Assembly (NCBI GenBank): GCA_938046585.1
Contig: CALIWR010000004.1
Span: 1 to 64,000, forward strand
Direction: 5' to 3'
Source: an uncultured Propionibacteriaceae bacterium
GTDB taxonomy: Bacteria > Actinomycetota > Actinomycetes > Propionibacteriales > Propionibacteriaceae
Length of the DNA: 64,000 bases
The translations under genes and the position numbers were made by a program. The notes under the pieces are model-generated. The model ran no database searches and was not told where the DNA came from. It saw only the letters and a program-made list of their open reading frames with translations. This document shows, piece by piece, positions 8,865-17,119 of this stretch (its first letter is position 1; the number at the start of each line of letters is the position of its first letter).

Positions 8865-9303
8865 TTAGCCCCGTCCGCAGCCCGCCACGGCGAGGCCAAG
8901 GTCGGTGTCGTCGGCAGGCCACCGGCACTGGTAGCGCTGCCGTCCGGGCCAGCACGGATCGTCCGGACCAGGGGTGATCCGGAAACCGATTCGGGCGTGG
9001 AAGCCCACTGCATCGTCGTCGGTCTCGGTCAGCAAGAGCCGTCGGGGCGCCAGTTCCCGGGCGACGGCCGCCTAAGCCTGGCCGATGCCGCAGTGGTGGG
9101 CGTCCTCGACGACCGCGAAGTAGTCGATCACCGCCGGATCCTGGCCCAGGTTGACCATCCAGAGACCTGATCATCCAGTCAGCCGCGAAGGCCCCCAGAC
9201 AGGTCAACGCCGGCAACTGGGTGCCGGAGAATCCGGCGCAGGTCCTCCGCCTCGGCCTCGCAGGCCAACCAGGCCAGGTGCCGCAGTTCTGGCCGGGTCA
9301 GAT
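8865..9303 (-). pseudogene. Decayed GNAT acetyltransferase remnant
   Basis: Translation of the minus strand shows acetyltransferase-like protein broken into pieces. The upstream part (about 9303-9179) reads LTRPELRHLAWLACEAEAED and on to a TGA at 9181-9179. After a frame change, about 9160-8865 reads DPAVIDYFAVVEDAHHCGIG, then an in-frame TAG at 9074-9072, then AVARELAPRRLLLTETDDDA followed by VGFHARIGFR, ending at TAA 8867-8865. The GIGQA and VGFHARIGFR segments match the acetyl-CoA loop and C-terminal strand of GNAT enzymes. At least one frameshift and one or two stops make it a pseudogene. It fills most of the gap between dnaE (8756) and the hydrolase; 8757-8864 shows no further feature. 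Confidence 0.6.
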
Positions 9304-9325
9304 CGTTCTCGGACCAGCCGGCGGA

Positions 9326-10630
9326 TCATGTCGCCGGCGAGAGACGCTCCTCGGCTGCCCAGGTAGACAAGGCATCCAGGATGATGCCCCAACTACGGGA
9401 CGCGGCCTGGGCGTTACCCTCCGGGTCACCTCCGAAATCGATGGTGAACCTGGGGCTCGGCGTGATCTGGATCATGGCGGGTAGCGACGCAATCGCGTAC
9501 GGAAAAGCGACGAAGTGTCCGGCACGCGGGATCCGCTCGTCGCGCACCTGCCCTTGCCAGCCGCGGGATCGCAGCCGCTGCACGATCCGCTGCGCATAGT
9601 CAGCCGACGGCCACAGCCCGTCGTCGAGGCCGCTGATCAAGACGATGGGGCCTCGGATCCGCTCGACCTCGATCTCGGCCTCGGGTCGGCTGCGTCGCAA
9701 CGCCGTGAGGAACATCTGCCGTTGACGCATAGGCCGGCCGAGGATGACAGATCGCAGCCAGCCGAGCGCCGCCGAGAATGCCCCGCCCTTGGCGGGGACG
9801 AAGCCGAGCGGCTTACCGTCGCGGATCCAGGCGGGCTGGTCGAATCTGTAATTGGCGGTGATCCCGGGCTGGCGGATCGACGACGGGGCACCCGCCACCA
9901 CGAGACCGACGCCGGCATGGTCCGCTGCCACTTGGAGTGCCAGCTCGGCTCCTCTCGACAGCCCGATCAGCGCGATCTGGCTGGTCGAGACGAAGGGGTG
10001 CCCGGCCAGGTAGTCCACGGCGGCGTCGAGGTCCTCGAGCGGGATCCGCACGAGGTCTGGCGGCCGGCCCTCCGCTTTGAACCAGTTGAGGCTGAGCACC
10101 GTGTAGCCGTGCCCGGCCAGCAGGCTGCCGGCGGCTTCGAGGTTCGCCCCGTCGGAGCCTGCGAGCAGGATGACGCCGGGCCGGGGCTGGTCGTCGTCCG
10201 GGCGATGGATCGTGCCGACGATCGGGCCCTGATGCACCTCCTCGCGGCACACCTCGTCTCCGAAGTGCCTCGTGAACGTCGTTTCGGTGATCTGCTTGCC
10301 GTCGTGGCGGATGACGGCGTGGTAGGTGAGGGCCCACGCCCGGGTACGGGTGAAGAACGCGGACGGATCCTTCGGGGTCATCGACCAGAGCGGCCCTAGC
10401 GGGTCGACGCCGCTCCACGAGGAGCCCGGGAGCGGGGCCTGCCGGCGCAGGTCGATTATCCCTTCCGAGTCCACACGGAAGGTCGCGTGTGAGCACCATT
10501 CCCGCAGCGCCCCATCCTGCACGGACACCTCAATGTCGAGGATCGCCCCGGGGTCGGCACCGGTGATTACGAAGGCGAGATCCTCGTCGACGCGGGATCG
10601 TTGCGGCTGGATCTCAAGACGCGGGGGCAT
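9326..10630 (-). CDS. BAAT/acyl-CoA thioesterase-type alpha/beta hydrolase
   Basis: The 434-residue protein joins an N-terminal beta-sandwich acyl-CoA thioesterase domain (about 1-130) to a C-terminal alpha/beta hydrolase related to bile acid-CoA:amino acid N-acyltransferase. The nucleophile elbow is GLSRGAELAL with Ser225; Asp336 (SGLDDGLWPS) and His372 (RAGHF) complete the triad. A Ser rather than Cys nucleophile suggests hydrolysis of acyl thioesters or peptides rather than amino-acid conjugation, but the substrate is unknown. ATG 10630 has no ribosome binding site and sits 6 nt after TATCTT, so it is probably leaderless and monocistronic. Family members are scattered among actinobacteria and the neighbouring pseudogene suggests an accessory spot. 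Confidence 0.85.
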   Translation of the reverse strand: MPPRLEIQPQRSRVDEDLAFVITGADPGAILDIEVSVQDGALREWCSHATFRVDSEGIIDLRRQAPLPGSSWSGVDPLGPLWSMTPKDPSAFFTRTRAWALTYHAVIRHDGKQITETTFTRHFGDEVCREEVHQGPIVGTIHRPDDDQPRPGVILLAGSDGANLEAAGSLLAGHGYTVLSLNWFKAEGRPPDLVRIPLEDLDAAVDYLAGHPFVSTSQIALIGLSRGAELALQVAADHAGVGLVVAGAPSSIRQPGITANYRFDQPAWIRDGKPLGFVPAKGGAFSAALGWLRSVILGRPMRQRQMFLTALRRSRPEAEIEVERIRGPIVLISGLDDGLWPSADYAQRIVQRLRSRGWQGQVRDERIPRAGHFVAFPYAIASLPAMIQITPSPRFTIDFGGDPEGNAQAASRSWGIILDALSTWAAEERLSPAT

Positions 10631-10642
10631 CGCCGCAAGATA
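10631..10642 (-). promoter_or_regulatory. Leaderless-type promoter of the BAAT-type hydrolase
   Basis: Minus-strand TATCTT (10642-10637), six bases, then ATG 10630. No Shine-Dalgarno sequence is present. Same geometry as hisD, fumC and others in the window. Confidence 0.55.
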
Positions 10643-10715
10643 TCAGTCACCGCGGCAAGCAGATCCATCCGGTGCCCGGAGCAGGGGTGTTATCTGTATC
10701 TCATTTCCCCCAGGC

Positions 10716-11711
10716 TCAGTCTCCTGCTCCCGCTGCCGGTTCTTGTGAGCCGGTCCTCGAAACAGGCAGCGGCGCCTTGTCCTGGGCCCGGTCGGGCGCA
10801 GTCTCACTGGGCAGGTCCTCGTCGGCCGCAGCCCCATCCGGCGTCGGCTCGGTCTCGGTGCCCGTACGGCCGGTCTGCGACGGGGCCGGGGCGATTCGCG
10901 GGTTCGCCCCGGGGCGGTACCGCAGCAGCCAACCGAACAACGCCACCCCGACCAGGAAGACGATCGCCGAGGTGTAGTTGTTGAGCCGGAATCCCCCGAT
11001 CTGGGTAACCGTGTCGATGCGTAGCGCCTCGATGAAAAACCGTCCCAGTGAGTAGCCCGCGATGTACAGGGCGAACAGCTTCCCGCGGCCCAGGGCGAAA
11101 CGCCGCTGCGCCCCTAGCAGCAGCCCGGCCAGCAGGAAAGTCCACAGCAATTCGTACAGGAAGGTCGGGTGGTACGTGGCGTACTCCTCGTAGCCGGGGA
11201 TCCGATGCCAGGGGTCGATGGCCAGCGCCCAGGGCAGATCGGTGGGGCGGCCGTACAGCTCCTGGTTGAACCAGTTCCCGAGCCGGCCCACGCCTTGAGC
11301 CAGCAACAGCCCCGGGGCTACGCAGTCGGCCACGGTGGCGAACGAGACCCCGGCCTTACGGGTCCGCCACCACGCGCCCAAGGCGCCGGCTGCTACCGCC
11401 CCCCAGATCCCAAGGCCTCCTTCCCAGATGAAGAAGATCCGGTACCAGGTCCGGCCCTCGCCGAAGTAGAGGTGGGAGTCGGTGGCCACGTGGTAGGCGC
11501 GGGCGCCGAGGATGCCGCACAGCACCGCCCACATCAAGATCCCCTCGAGGACCTCCCCGCTGCCGCCGAGGGCCTTCCAGCGGCGGGCCGTGAGCCACCA
11601 GCCGATCCCGATCCCGATCAGGATGGCCAGCGCGTACGCCCGGATCGGGACCGGGCCGAGGTACCAGACACTCTCAGGCGGGCTGGGGATCACCAACGGC
11701 GAGATGGTCAT
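10716..11711 (-). CDS. lgt: Phosphatidylglycerol:prolipoprotein diacylglyceryl transferase
   Basis: Lgt is the integral membrane enzyme that attaches diacylglycerol to the lipobox Cys of prolipoproteins. The 331-residue protein has the usual seven-helix core with EGGLGIWGA, the signature GRLGNWFNQELYG and a YHV segment with the conserved His. Start ATG 11711 overlaps the DsbA-like gene by 4 bp. The C-terminal ~65 residues form a Pro/Glu/Thr-rich hydrophilic tail that most Lgt proteins of other phyla lack; long tails are common in actinobacterial Lgt. It is the last gene of the trp operon, an order (trpA then lgt) known in other actinobacteria. At least one substrate lipoprotein is encoded here (44547-45239). 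Confidence 0.95.
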   Translation of the reverse strand: MTISPLVIPSPPESVWYLGPVPIRAYALAILIGIGIGWWLTARRWKALGGSGEVLEGILMWAVLCGILGARAYHVATDSHLYFGEGRTWYRIFFIWEGGLGIWGAVAAGALGAWWRTRKAGVSFATVADCVAPGLLLAQGVGRLGNWFNQELYGRPTDLPWALAIDPWHRIPGYEEYATYHPTFLYELLWTFLLAGLLLGAQRRFALGRGKLFALYIAGYSLGRFFIEALRIDTVTQIGGFRLNNYTSAIVFLVGVALFGWLLRYRPGANPRIAPAPSQTGRTGTETEPTPDGAAADEDLPSETAPDRAQDKAPLPVSRTGSQEPAAGAGD

Positions 11712-12508
11712 ACCAACTGCTCCTTGAGACTGGTCGGGGTTGCGTGCTGCAGACTGAACGGCTGTCCATTCACGGTCACGGTGGGGGTCCCCTGCCGGGC
11801 TGGGCCCTGCGCCGCCACCTGATAGATCCCGCTCACCCATGCCAGGTGCGGCTTGGTGGTCACGCAGGACTCGTAGCCGTCCGGCAGCGCGGGCCGCAGG
11901 TGCCGCGACAAGCCCAGCAGCTGTTCATCGGTCCATCTGGCCTGTTGGTTAACGAAGAGGGCATCGTGCAGGTCGCGGGCGAAACGCGGGTCCCGCTCGG
12001 CGGCACAGGCGAACGCATTCGAGGCGGACTTGCTGCCCTCGGACAGGAATCCCAGCGGCCAGTATTCGATGCTGGCCCGGCCGCTGTCAGCCAGGGCGGT
12101 CAACGTCGGGCCGTACTGCCGTTCGAAGTCCAAACAGTGGCTGCAATGGAAGTCGAGGTAGACCGCGATCACGTTCCTGGCCTCGGCCGAGCCGATCCGG
12201 ATCCCCTGGCCGGGCTGGATCTGGACCGGGGCGAAGACCACCTGCGGCGTGGCCGGGCTGGCCGCACCGGTACGGCTGGTCGACGCCGGGGATGGGACCG
12301 CCCGGTCGCTGCGCCACCAGCCGTATCCCACGATCGCACCGACCAGGCCCAACAGCACGACGGCCGCCACGACCGCGAAGACCCGCCGGTTCCGGTTCTG
12401 GACGGCAATCGCGGAGTCCCGCTCCAGTAGCCCCCGGGGGCCGGTCCCTGCCCGACCGCCGCTGGCAGCGGGGGCTGGGCGTTGCCGGGAGGTTTTCTTT
12501 TTCGCCAT
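11708..12508 (-). CDS. Membrane-anchored DsbA-like thiol oxidoreductase
   Basis: The 266-residue protein has a basic cytoplasmic N-terminus, one membrane helix at about residues 43-65 and an extracytoplasmic thioredoxin-fold domain with the redox motif CSHC in YLDFHCSHCLDFERQYG. The cis-Pro loop is in QGTPTVTVNG near the C-terminus. Two more Cys residues (AFACAAER and YESCVTT) lie in the helical insertion, as in other actinobacterial DsbA-like proteins. It probably oxidises or isomerises disulfides of secreted proteins. The gene lies between trpA and lgt and overlaps lgt by 4 bp, so it is produced with Lgt in the envelope biogenesis end of the trp operon. The exact redox role is inferred. Confidence 0.85.
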   Translation of the reverse strand: MAKKKTSRQRPAPAASGGRAGTGPRGLLERDSAIAVQNRNRRVFAVVAAVVLLGLVGAIVGYGWWRSDRAVPSPASTSRTGAASPATPQVVFAPVQIQPGQGIRIGSAEARNVIAVYLDFHCSHCLDFERQYGPTLTALADSGRASIEYWPLGFLSEGSKSASNAFACAAERDPRFARDLHDALFVNQQARWTDEQLLGLSRHLRPALPDGYESCVTTKPHLAWVSGIYQVAAQGPARQGTPTVTVNGQPFSLQHATPTSLKEQLV

Positions 12509-12594
12509 CGCGACTCCTCACCCTCGTCTTGTCGGGAGCTCTGACTGTGTCGTGAGATCGGACTGTCCGGCACGGCCGATGCGGACGTTCCGGA

Positions 12595-13437
12595 TCATCG
12601 GGTCCTCACTGCCCGGGCCAGGTCACCGACCAGTTCACGCAGGGCACGGGTGTCGTCGGGGGTTTGGGCAGCATCGGCCGCCAGCAGAGTTTTCACCAGG
12701 GCCGATCCCACGATCACCCCGTCCGCGTGCCGGGCCAAGGTCGCGGCCTGTTGCCCGTTCGACACCCCGAGCCCGACTCCGACCGGGACTGCCGATCCCA
12801 GCTGCCGTACCCGACTCACCAGCCGCGGGGCGGCGGCCGACACCTGGCTGCGGGTGCCGGTCACCCCCATGACGGCGGTCGCGTAGACGAAACCACGACA
12901 ACTGGCTGTGGTGGTGCGGATCCGCTCGTCGGACGACGAAGGAGCCACCAGGAAGACCCGGTCCAGTCGGTACCGGTCCGAGGCCTCGATCCACTCCTGT
13001 GCCTCGTCCGGGGTGAGATCCGGGGTGATCAGGCCGGCGCCGCCGGCCGCGGCGAGATCCCGCGCGAACCGATCCACCCCGTAGCGCTCGACCAGATTCC
13101 AGTACGTCATCGTCAACGGCCGAGACCCGCTCGCCGCCACCTGCTCGACGGCCGCAAACAGATCCCGGGTCCGAACCCCCCGCTGCAGGGCCGCGGTGGC
13201 AGCGCGTTGGATCACCGGCCCATCCATCACCGGATCCGAGTACGGCATCCCGATCTCCAGCAGGTCGCAGCCGAGCCCATCAACACCCTCGATCGCGGCC
13301 CGCATCGCGGCGATCGAGGTGGGCACGTCAGGAAAACCGACCGGCAGGTAGCCGACCAGCACCGCTCGGTCCTGCGCCGCCGCCTGCTGGTAGATCTGCC
13401 CACAGCAACCCAGCCGGCCCTGGTCGTACCCAGTCAT
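12595..13437 (-). CDS. trpA: Tryptophan synthase alpha subunit
   Basis: TrpA cleaves indole-3-glycerol phosphate to indole and glyceraldehyde-3-phosphate; indole channels to TrpB. The 280-residue TIM barrel has the catalytic Glu61 in LLEIGMPYSDP and Asp72 in MDGPVIQ, plus the flexible loop VMGVTGTRSQVS and the phosphate-binding GVGLGVSNG. It overlaps trpB by 4 bp (ATGA), the usual tight coupling of subunits made in equal amounts. An 86-bp gap separates it from the DsbA-like gene; no terminator was seen there, so read-through is likely. Confidence 0.96.
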   Translation of the reverse strand: MTGYDQGRLGCCGQIYQQAAAQDRAVLVGYLPVGFPDVPTSIAAMRAAIEGVDGLGCDLLEIGMPYSDPVMDGPVIQRAATAALQRGVRTRDLFAAVEQVAASGSRPLTMTYWNLVERYGVDRFARDLAAAGGAGLITPDLTPDEAQEWIEASDRYRLDRVFLVAPSSSDERIRTTTASCRGFVYATAVMGVTGTRSQVSAAAPRLVSRVRQLGSAVPVGVGLGVSNGQQAATLARHADGVIVGSALVKTLLAADAAQTPDDTRALRELVGDLARAVRTR

Positions 13438-14672
13438 GGCATCGCCCCGGTGGTCTCGTCGGCGGAGCCGTCCAGCCCGAACCAGGAGATCGCGGTGTCG
13501 ACGTCCTTGTCGCCGCGCCCTGACAGGCAGACCACCAGCAGCGGCGTGGCGTCCGGGTCTTGCTCAGCCAGCCGCCTGCCGACCCGGATCGCGCCGGCGA
13601 CCGCGTGTGCTGACTCGATCGCCGGCATGATCCCCTCGGTCTGGGTGAGCAGCCGGAAAGCCGCCATCGCCTCGGCGTCGGTGACCGGCTCGTAGCTGGC
13701 CCGGCCGGTTGTGGCCAGCCAGGCATGTTCCGGGCCGACCCCGGGATAGTCCAGGCCGGCCGAGATCGAATGCGATGGCTTGGTCTGGCCGTCCTCGTCC
13801 TGCAGGACGAAGGTCCGCATCCCATGCAGCACGCCCTCCTGCCCGGCCGTGATCGTGGCGGCGTGCCGGCCGGTCTCGACCCCGTCACCGCCGGCCTCAA
13901 AACCCAGCAGCGCCACTGACGGGTCGTCGACGAAACCGGTGAACATGCCCATCGCGTTGGAACCGCCGCCGACGCAGGCCAGCACCGCGTCCGGCAACCG
14001 CCCGTACCGTTGGAGCAGCTGCTGACGGGTCTCGGCCGAAATCACCGCCTGGAAGTCTCGTACGATCTCGGGGAACGGGTGCGGCCCGCCGACCGAGCCG
14101 ATCAGGTAATGGGTGTGGTCAACGTTGGCCACCCAGTCCCGCAGCGCCTCATTCATGGCGTCTTTGAGGGTCCGCGAGCCGGAACCGACCGCCACCACTG
14201 TGGCGCCCAGCAACTGCATCCGGGCCACGTTCAGCGCCTGTCGTTCGGTGTCGACCTGCCCCATGTAGACCACGCATTCCAGCCCCAGCAGCGCCGCCAC
14301 GGTGGCGGTGGCCACCCCGTGCTGCCCGGCCCCGGTCTCGGCGATCACCCGCCGCTTGCCCATCCGCTGGGCGAGCAGGGCCTGCCCCAGAACATTGTTG
14401 ATCTTGTGGGATCCGGTGTGGTTCAGGTCCTCCCGCTTCAGCAGCACATTCGCCCGGCCACAGTGCTGTGAGAACCGGGGCGCTGCGGTCAGCGGCGATG
14501 GGCGTCCGGCGTAGTCGGTCAACAACCCTGCTAAGTCGGCCGCGAAATCCGGGTCCGCGACCGCGGCCCGGTATTCACGCTCAAGTTGACCCAGGGCAGA
14601 GAACAACGCCTCGGGAACGAATGTGCCGCCGAAGCGGTCGTAGTGGCCCCGGTGGTCGGGCAGCCGCGCCAT
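13434..14672 (-). CDS. trpB: Tryptophan synthase beta subunit
   Basis: TrpB condenses indole and serine to tryptophan using PLP. The 413-residue protein has the PLP lysine Lys90 in LNHTGSHKINNVLGQ, the GGGSNAMGMF phosphate loop and the N-terminal YDRFGGTFVPEAL. ATG 14672 with GAAAGGACCTC upstream is the genuine start, because the protein matches the family from MARLPDHRGHYDRFGG. An in-frame start at 14765 would add 30 unrelated residues. The leader plus first codons of this gene are duplicated 70 bp upstream (see the repeat), and that second ATG is out of frame. Confidence 0.96.
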   Translation of the reverse strand: MARLPDHRGHYDRFGGTFVPEALFSALGQLEREYRAAVADPDFAADLAGLLTDYAGRPSPLTAAPRFSQHCGRANVLLKREDLNHTGSHKINNVLGQALLAQRMGKRRVIAETGAGQHGVATATVAALLGLECVVYMGQVDTERQALNVARMQLLGATVVAVGSGSRTLKDAMNEALRDWVANVDHTHYLIGSVGGPHPFPEIVRDFQAVISAETRQQLLQRYGRLPDAVLACVGGGSNAMGMFTGFVDDPSVALLGFEAGGDGVETGRHAATITAGQEGVLHGMRTFVLQDEDGQTKPSHSISAGLDYPGVGPEHAWLATTGRASYEPVTDAEAMAAFRLLTQTEGIMPAIESAHAVAGAIRVGRRLAEQDPDATPLLVVCLSGRGDKDVDTAISWFGLDGSADETTGAMP

Positions 14673-14757
14673 GAGGTCCTTTCGGGAATGAACTACTTGT
14701 CCTCGTCGTCCTTGCCGGCCGGTGGTCGGGCAGCCGCGCCATGAGGTCCTTTCGGGA
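14649..14757. repeat. 39-bp duplication of the trpB translation start
   Basis: Bases 14649-14687 and 14719-14757 are identical (39 bp, period 70). The unit carries the trpB ribosome binding site, ATG and codons 1 to about 8. The upstream copy therefore offers a decoy RBS-ATG (14742) which starts in a different frame, since 70 is not a multiple of 3, and reads into trpB out of frame. The whole trpC-trpB spacer (14673-14771) consists mostly of this duplication. It could be a slippage product or affect trpB translation. Confidence 0.9.
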
Positions 14758-14771
14758 GGGATCACCCGAGC

Positions 14772-15554
14772 CTACCGGCCTCGGAGCCGGGCCACGGCAT
14801 TGCTCGGGTCATGGTCGCGTACCAGCGCCTCTCCCACCAGCACTGCATCGGCTCCGGCCGCAGCAGCTGCGCGGGCATCATCAAGGGTCAGGATCCCGGA
14901 TTCGGCCACCCGGACCACCCCAGGCCCGATCGCCGCCGCCAACCGGCCGAAAGTCGCCGGGTTCACTTGTAAGGTCCGCAGATCCCGGTTGTTCACTCCT
15001 ACCAGGGTCGCGCCGCAGGCCAGCGCCCGGCGCGCCTCGGCTTGGGAATGGACCTCCACCAGCGCGGTCATGCCCAGGTCGGTAACCAGGCGGTACAGCG
15101 CGGCCAACTGGTCGTCCTCCAGGGCCGCGACGATCAGCAGCACCAGGTCGGCACCATGAGCCCGGGCCTCCCAGACCTGGTATTCCTCCACGATGAAATC
15201 CTTACGCAGGATCGGGATCTCAACTCGGGCCCGGACCATGTCCAGGTCGGCCAGGCAGCCAGCGAAATGCTGCTGCTCGGTGAGTACCGAGATCACCGCC
15301 GCCCCGCCGTCCTGGTAGGCGGCGGCCAGCTGGTCCGGTTCGGGGATTTCAGCCAGGGCCCCTTTCGACGGGGAGGCTCGTTTCACCTCGGCGATCACCG
15401 ACAGCCCGGGAGCCCGCAGGGCGGGCATCGGGTCTCGGGGGGGCGCGATCATGCGTAACCGGCGCTGCAGTTCGGGCAGCGGAACCTGGCGGCGGCGCCG
15501 GTCCAGGTCGGCCCGGACCCCGACGATGATGCTGTCGAGCACGGTCCCGGTCAT
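14772..15554 (-). CDS. trpC: Indole-3-glycerol phosphate synthase
   Basis: TrpC closes the indole ring from CdRP. The 260-residue monofunctional TIM barrel has the family signature VIAEVKRASPSKG, catalytic Lys in PILRKDFIVEEYQV, Glu in ALVEVHSQAEA and the phosphate-binding VAESGI and GADAVLVGEALV. A good Shine-Dalgarno (GAAGGAG) precedes the ATG. It stands between trpE and trpB; trpG and trpD are not in this operon. Confidence 0.96.
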   Translation of the reverse strand: MTGTVLDSIIVGVRADLDRRRRQVPLPELQRRLRMIAPPRDPMPALRAPGLSVIAEVKRASPSKGALAEIPEPDQLAAAYQDGGAAVISVLTEQQHFAGCLADLDMVRARVEIPILRKDFIVEEYQVWEARAHGADLVLLIVAALEDDQLAALYRLVTDLGMTALVEVHSQAEARRALACGATLVGVNNRDLRTLQVNPATFGRLAAAIGPGVVRVAESGILTLDDARAAAAAGADAVLVGEALVRDHDPSNAVARLRGR

Positions 15555-15622
15555 GATGGGCGTCTCCTTCGGTGAACGGCTGAGGCGTGCAGACCCATGG
15601 TCGGCCCCTTACGTATGTCGGC

Positions 15623-17119
15623 TCAGATTCGGCGTAGCCGGTCCGCGGCTCGGATCGCCCGGACCACCGCCGCCGCCTTGTTGATGGTCTCAGTGTCTTC
15701 GGCGGCCGGGTCGGAGTCGGCCACCACCCCGGCCCCGGCCTGGACGTACGCCACCTGATCCTTGATCAGGGCGGTCCGGATCGCGATCGCCGTGTCCGCG
15801 TTGCCGCCCAGGTCGAGGTAGCCGACCGCCCCGCCGTACACCCCACGCCGGGTCTGCTCCACCCGGTCGATGATCTCCATCGCCCGGACCTTCGGCGCTC
15901 CCGACAAGGTGCCGGCCGGGAACCCGGCCAGGGTGGCCTCCAGGGCGGTACGCCCGGGCGCCAACCGGCCCGAGACTTCCGCCTCGAGGTGCATCACGTG
16001 GGAGTAGCGCCGAACCCGCATGAACTCGTGCACCGTGACCGTGCCCGGCACGCTGACCCGACCGACGTCGTTACGGCCCAAATCCACCAGCATCAGGTGT
16101 TCCGCGGCTTCTTTCTCGTCGGCCAGCAGCTCAGCTTCGAGGGCAGCGTCTTGCTCAAGGCTCGCTCCTCGGGGCCGGGTTCCGGCGATCGGGTGGATCA
16201 CCACCTGCTGGTCGCGGACAGTCACCAGGGCCTCCGGGCTCGAGCCGACGATCGCGAAGTCGTCCAACCGGAGCAGGAACATGTACGGCGAGGGGTTGCC
16301 CCGCCGCAGCATCCGATACACATCCAGCGGGTCAGCCTCGGTCGCCACCTCGAAACGCTGGCTGGGGACCACCTGAAAGATCTCGCCGGCCTGGATCTCG
16401 GCCACGCAGTCGCGCACCAGCTGCTGAAAATCGGCGCTGCTGCGCTGACGGACCAGCTCCGGCTCGCTCACCTCGAGTACCTCGGTCAGCAGCGGCGCCG
16501 CCGGTTCCGCCAGCGCCGCCAGCAACGTCTCGACCCGGGCCACCGCATCCGCGTACGCCTGCTCCAGCCGGTCCGCGGTGGCGTCGAAGTTCACCGCATT
16601 CGCGATCAGCCAAACATCGCCGCTGTAATGGTCGACCGCGGCCAGATCTCCCACCAGCAGCATCGTCAACTCCGGAACCCGCAGATCATCACGGCAGGTA
16701 TCCGGCAGCCGCTCCAGCCGCCGTACCAGGTCGTAGCCGAGGTAACCGACGAAGCCTGACGCCAGCGGCGGCAACAGCGGTTCCGGTTCGGTGTGGAGCA
16801 TGGTCAAGGCGGCGGCGAGCGCCGCCAGCGGGTCCGCCACTTCCGGCAGCCCCACCAGTGGCCGGCCAGTCCAGACCGCCTGCCCCTGGTGTGCAGTGAG
16901 CGTCGCCAGGGCCCGAATCCCGACGAACGACCAGCGGCTCTGCACCCCATCAGCGGCCGATTCCAACAGGAAGGTCCCCGGCCGGGTCCGGCACAGGTGG
17001 TGGTACAGCCCGACCGCGGTCAGACCGTCGGCCTGTACCCGGGCCCGGACCGAGATCACCCGGGCGCCGGCCTCGGCTGCCGCCCGGAAACCGGCCAGGT
17101 CAGGCAGGATTTCAGGCAT
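15623..17119 (-). CDS. trpE: Anthranilate synthase component I
   Basis: TrpE makes anthranilate from chorismate with ammonia from TrpG. The 498-residue protein has the feedback-inhibition element LLES at residues 51-54, followed by SRWSFVG, and the chorismate-binding C-terminal domain with PSQRFEV, IAGTRPRG, DLGRNDVGRVSVPGTV and FPAGTLSGAPKVRAMEII. Inhibition by tryptophan is therefore likely. It overlaps the end of hisI by 8 bp, so the two genes are co-transcribed. No leader peptide rich in Trp codons was found just upstream, since hisI occupies that place. trpG lies outside the window. Confidence 0.96.
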   Translation of the reverse strand: MPEILPDLAGFRAAAEAGARVISVRARVQADGLTAVGLYHHLCRTRPGTFLLESAADGVQSRWSFVGIRALATLTAHQGQAVWTGRPLVGLPEVADPLAALAAALTMLHTEPEPLLPPLASGFVGYLGYDLVRRLERLPDTCRDDLRVPELTMLLVGDLAAVDHYSGDVWLIANAVNFDATADRLEQAYADAVARVETLLAALAEPAAPLLTEVLEVSEPELVRQRSSADFQQLVRDCVAEIQAGEIFQVVPSQRFEVATEADPLDVYRMLRRGNPSPYMFLLRLDDFAIVGSSPEALVTVRDQQVVIHPIAGTRPRGASLEQDAALEAELLADEKEAAEHLMLVDLGRNDVGRVSVPGTVTVHEFMRVRRYSHVMHLEAEVSGRLAPGRTALEATLAGFPAGTLSGAPKVRAMEIIDRVEQTRRGVYGGAVGYLDLGGNADTAIAIRTALIKDQVAYVQAGAGVVADSDPAAEDTETINKAAAVVRAIRAADRLRRI

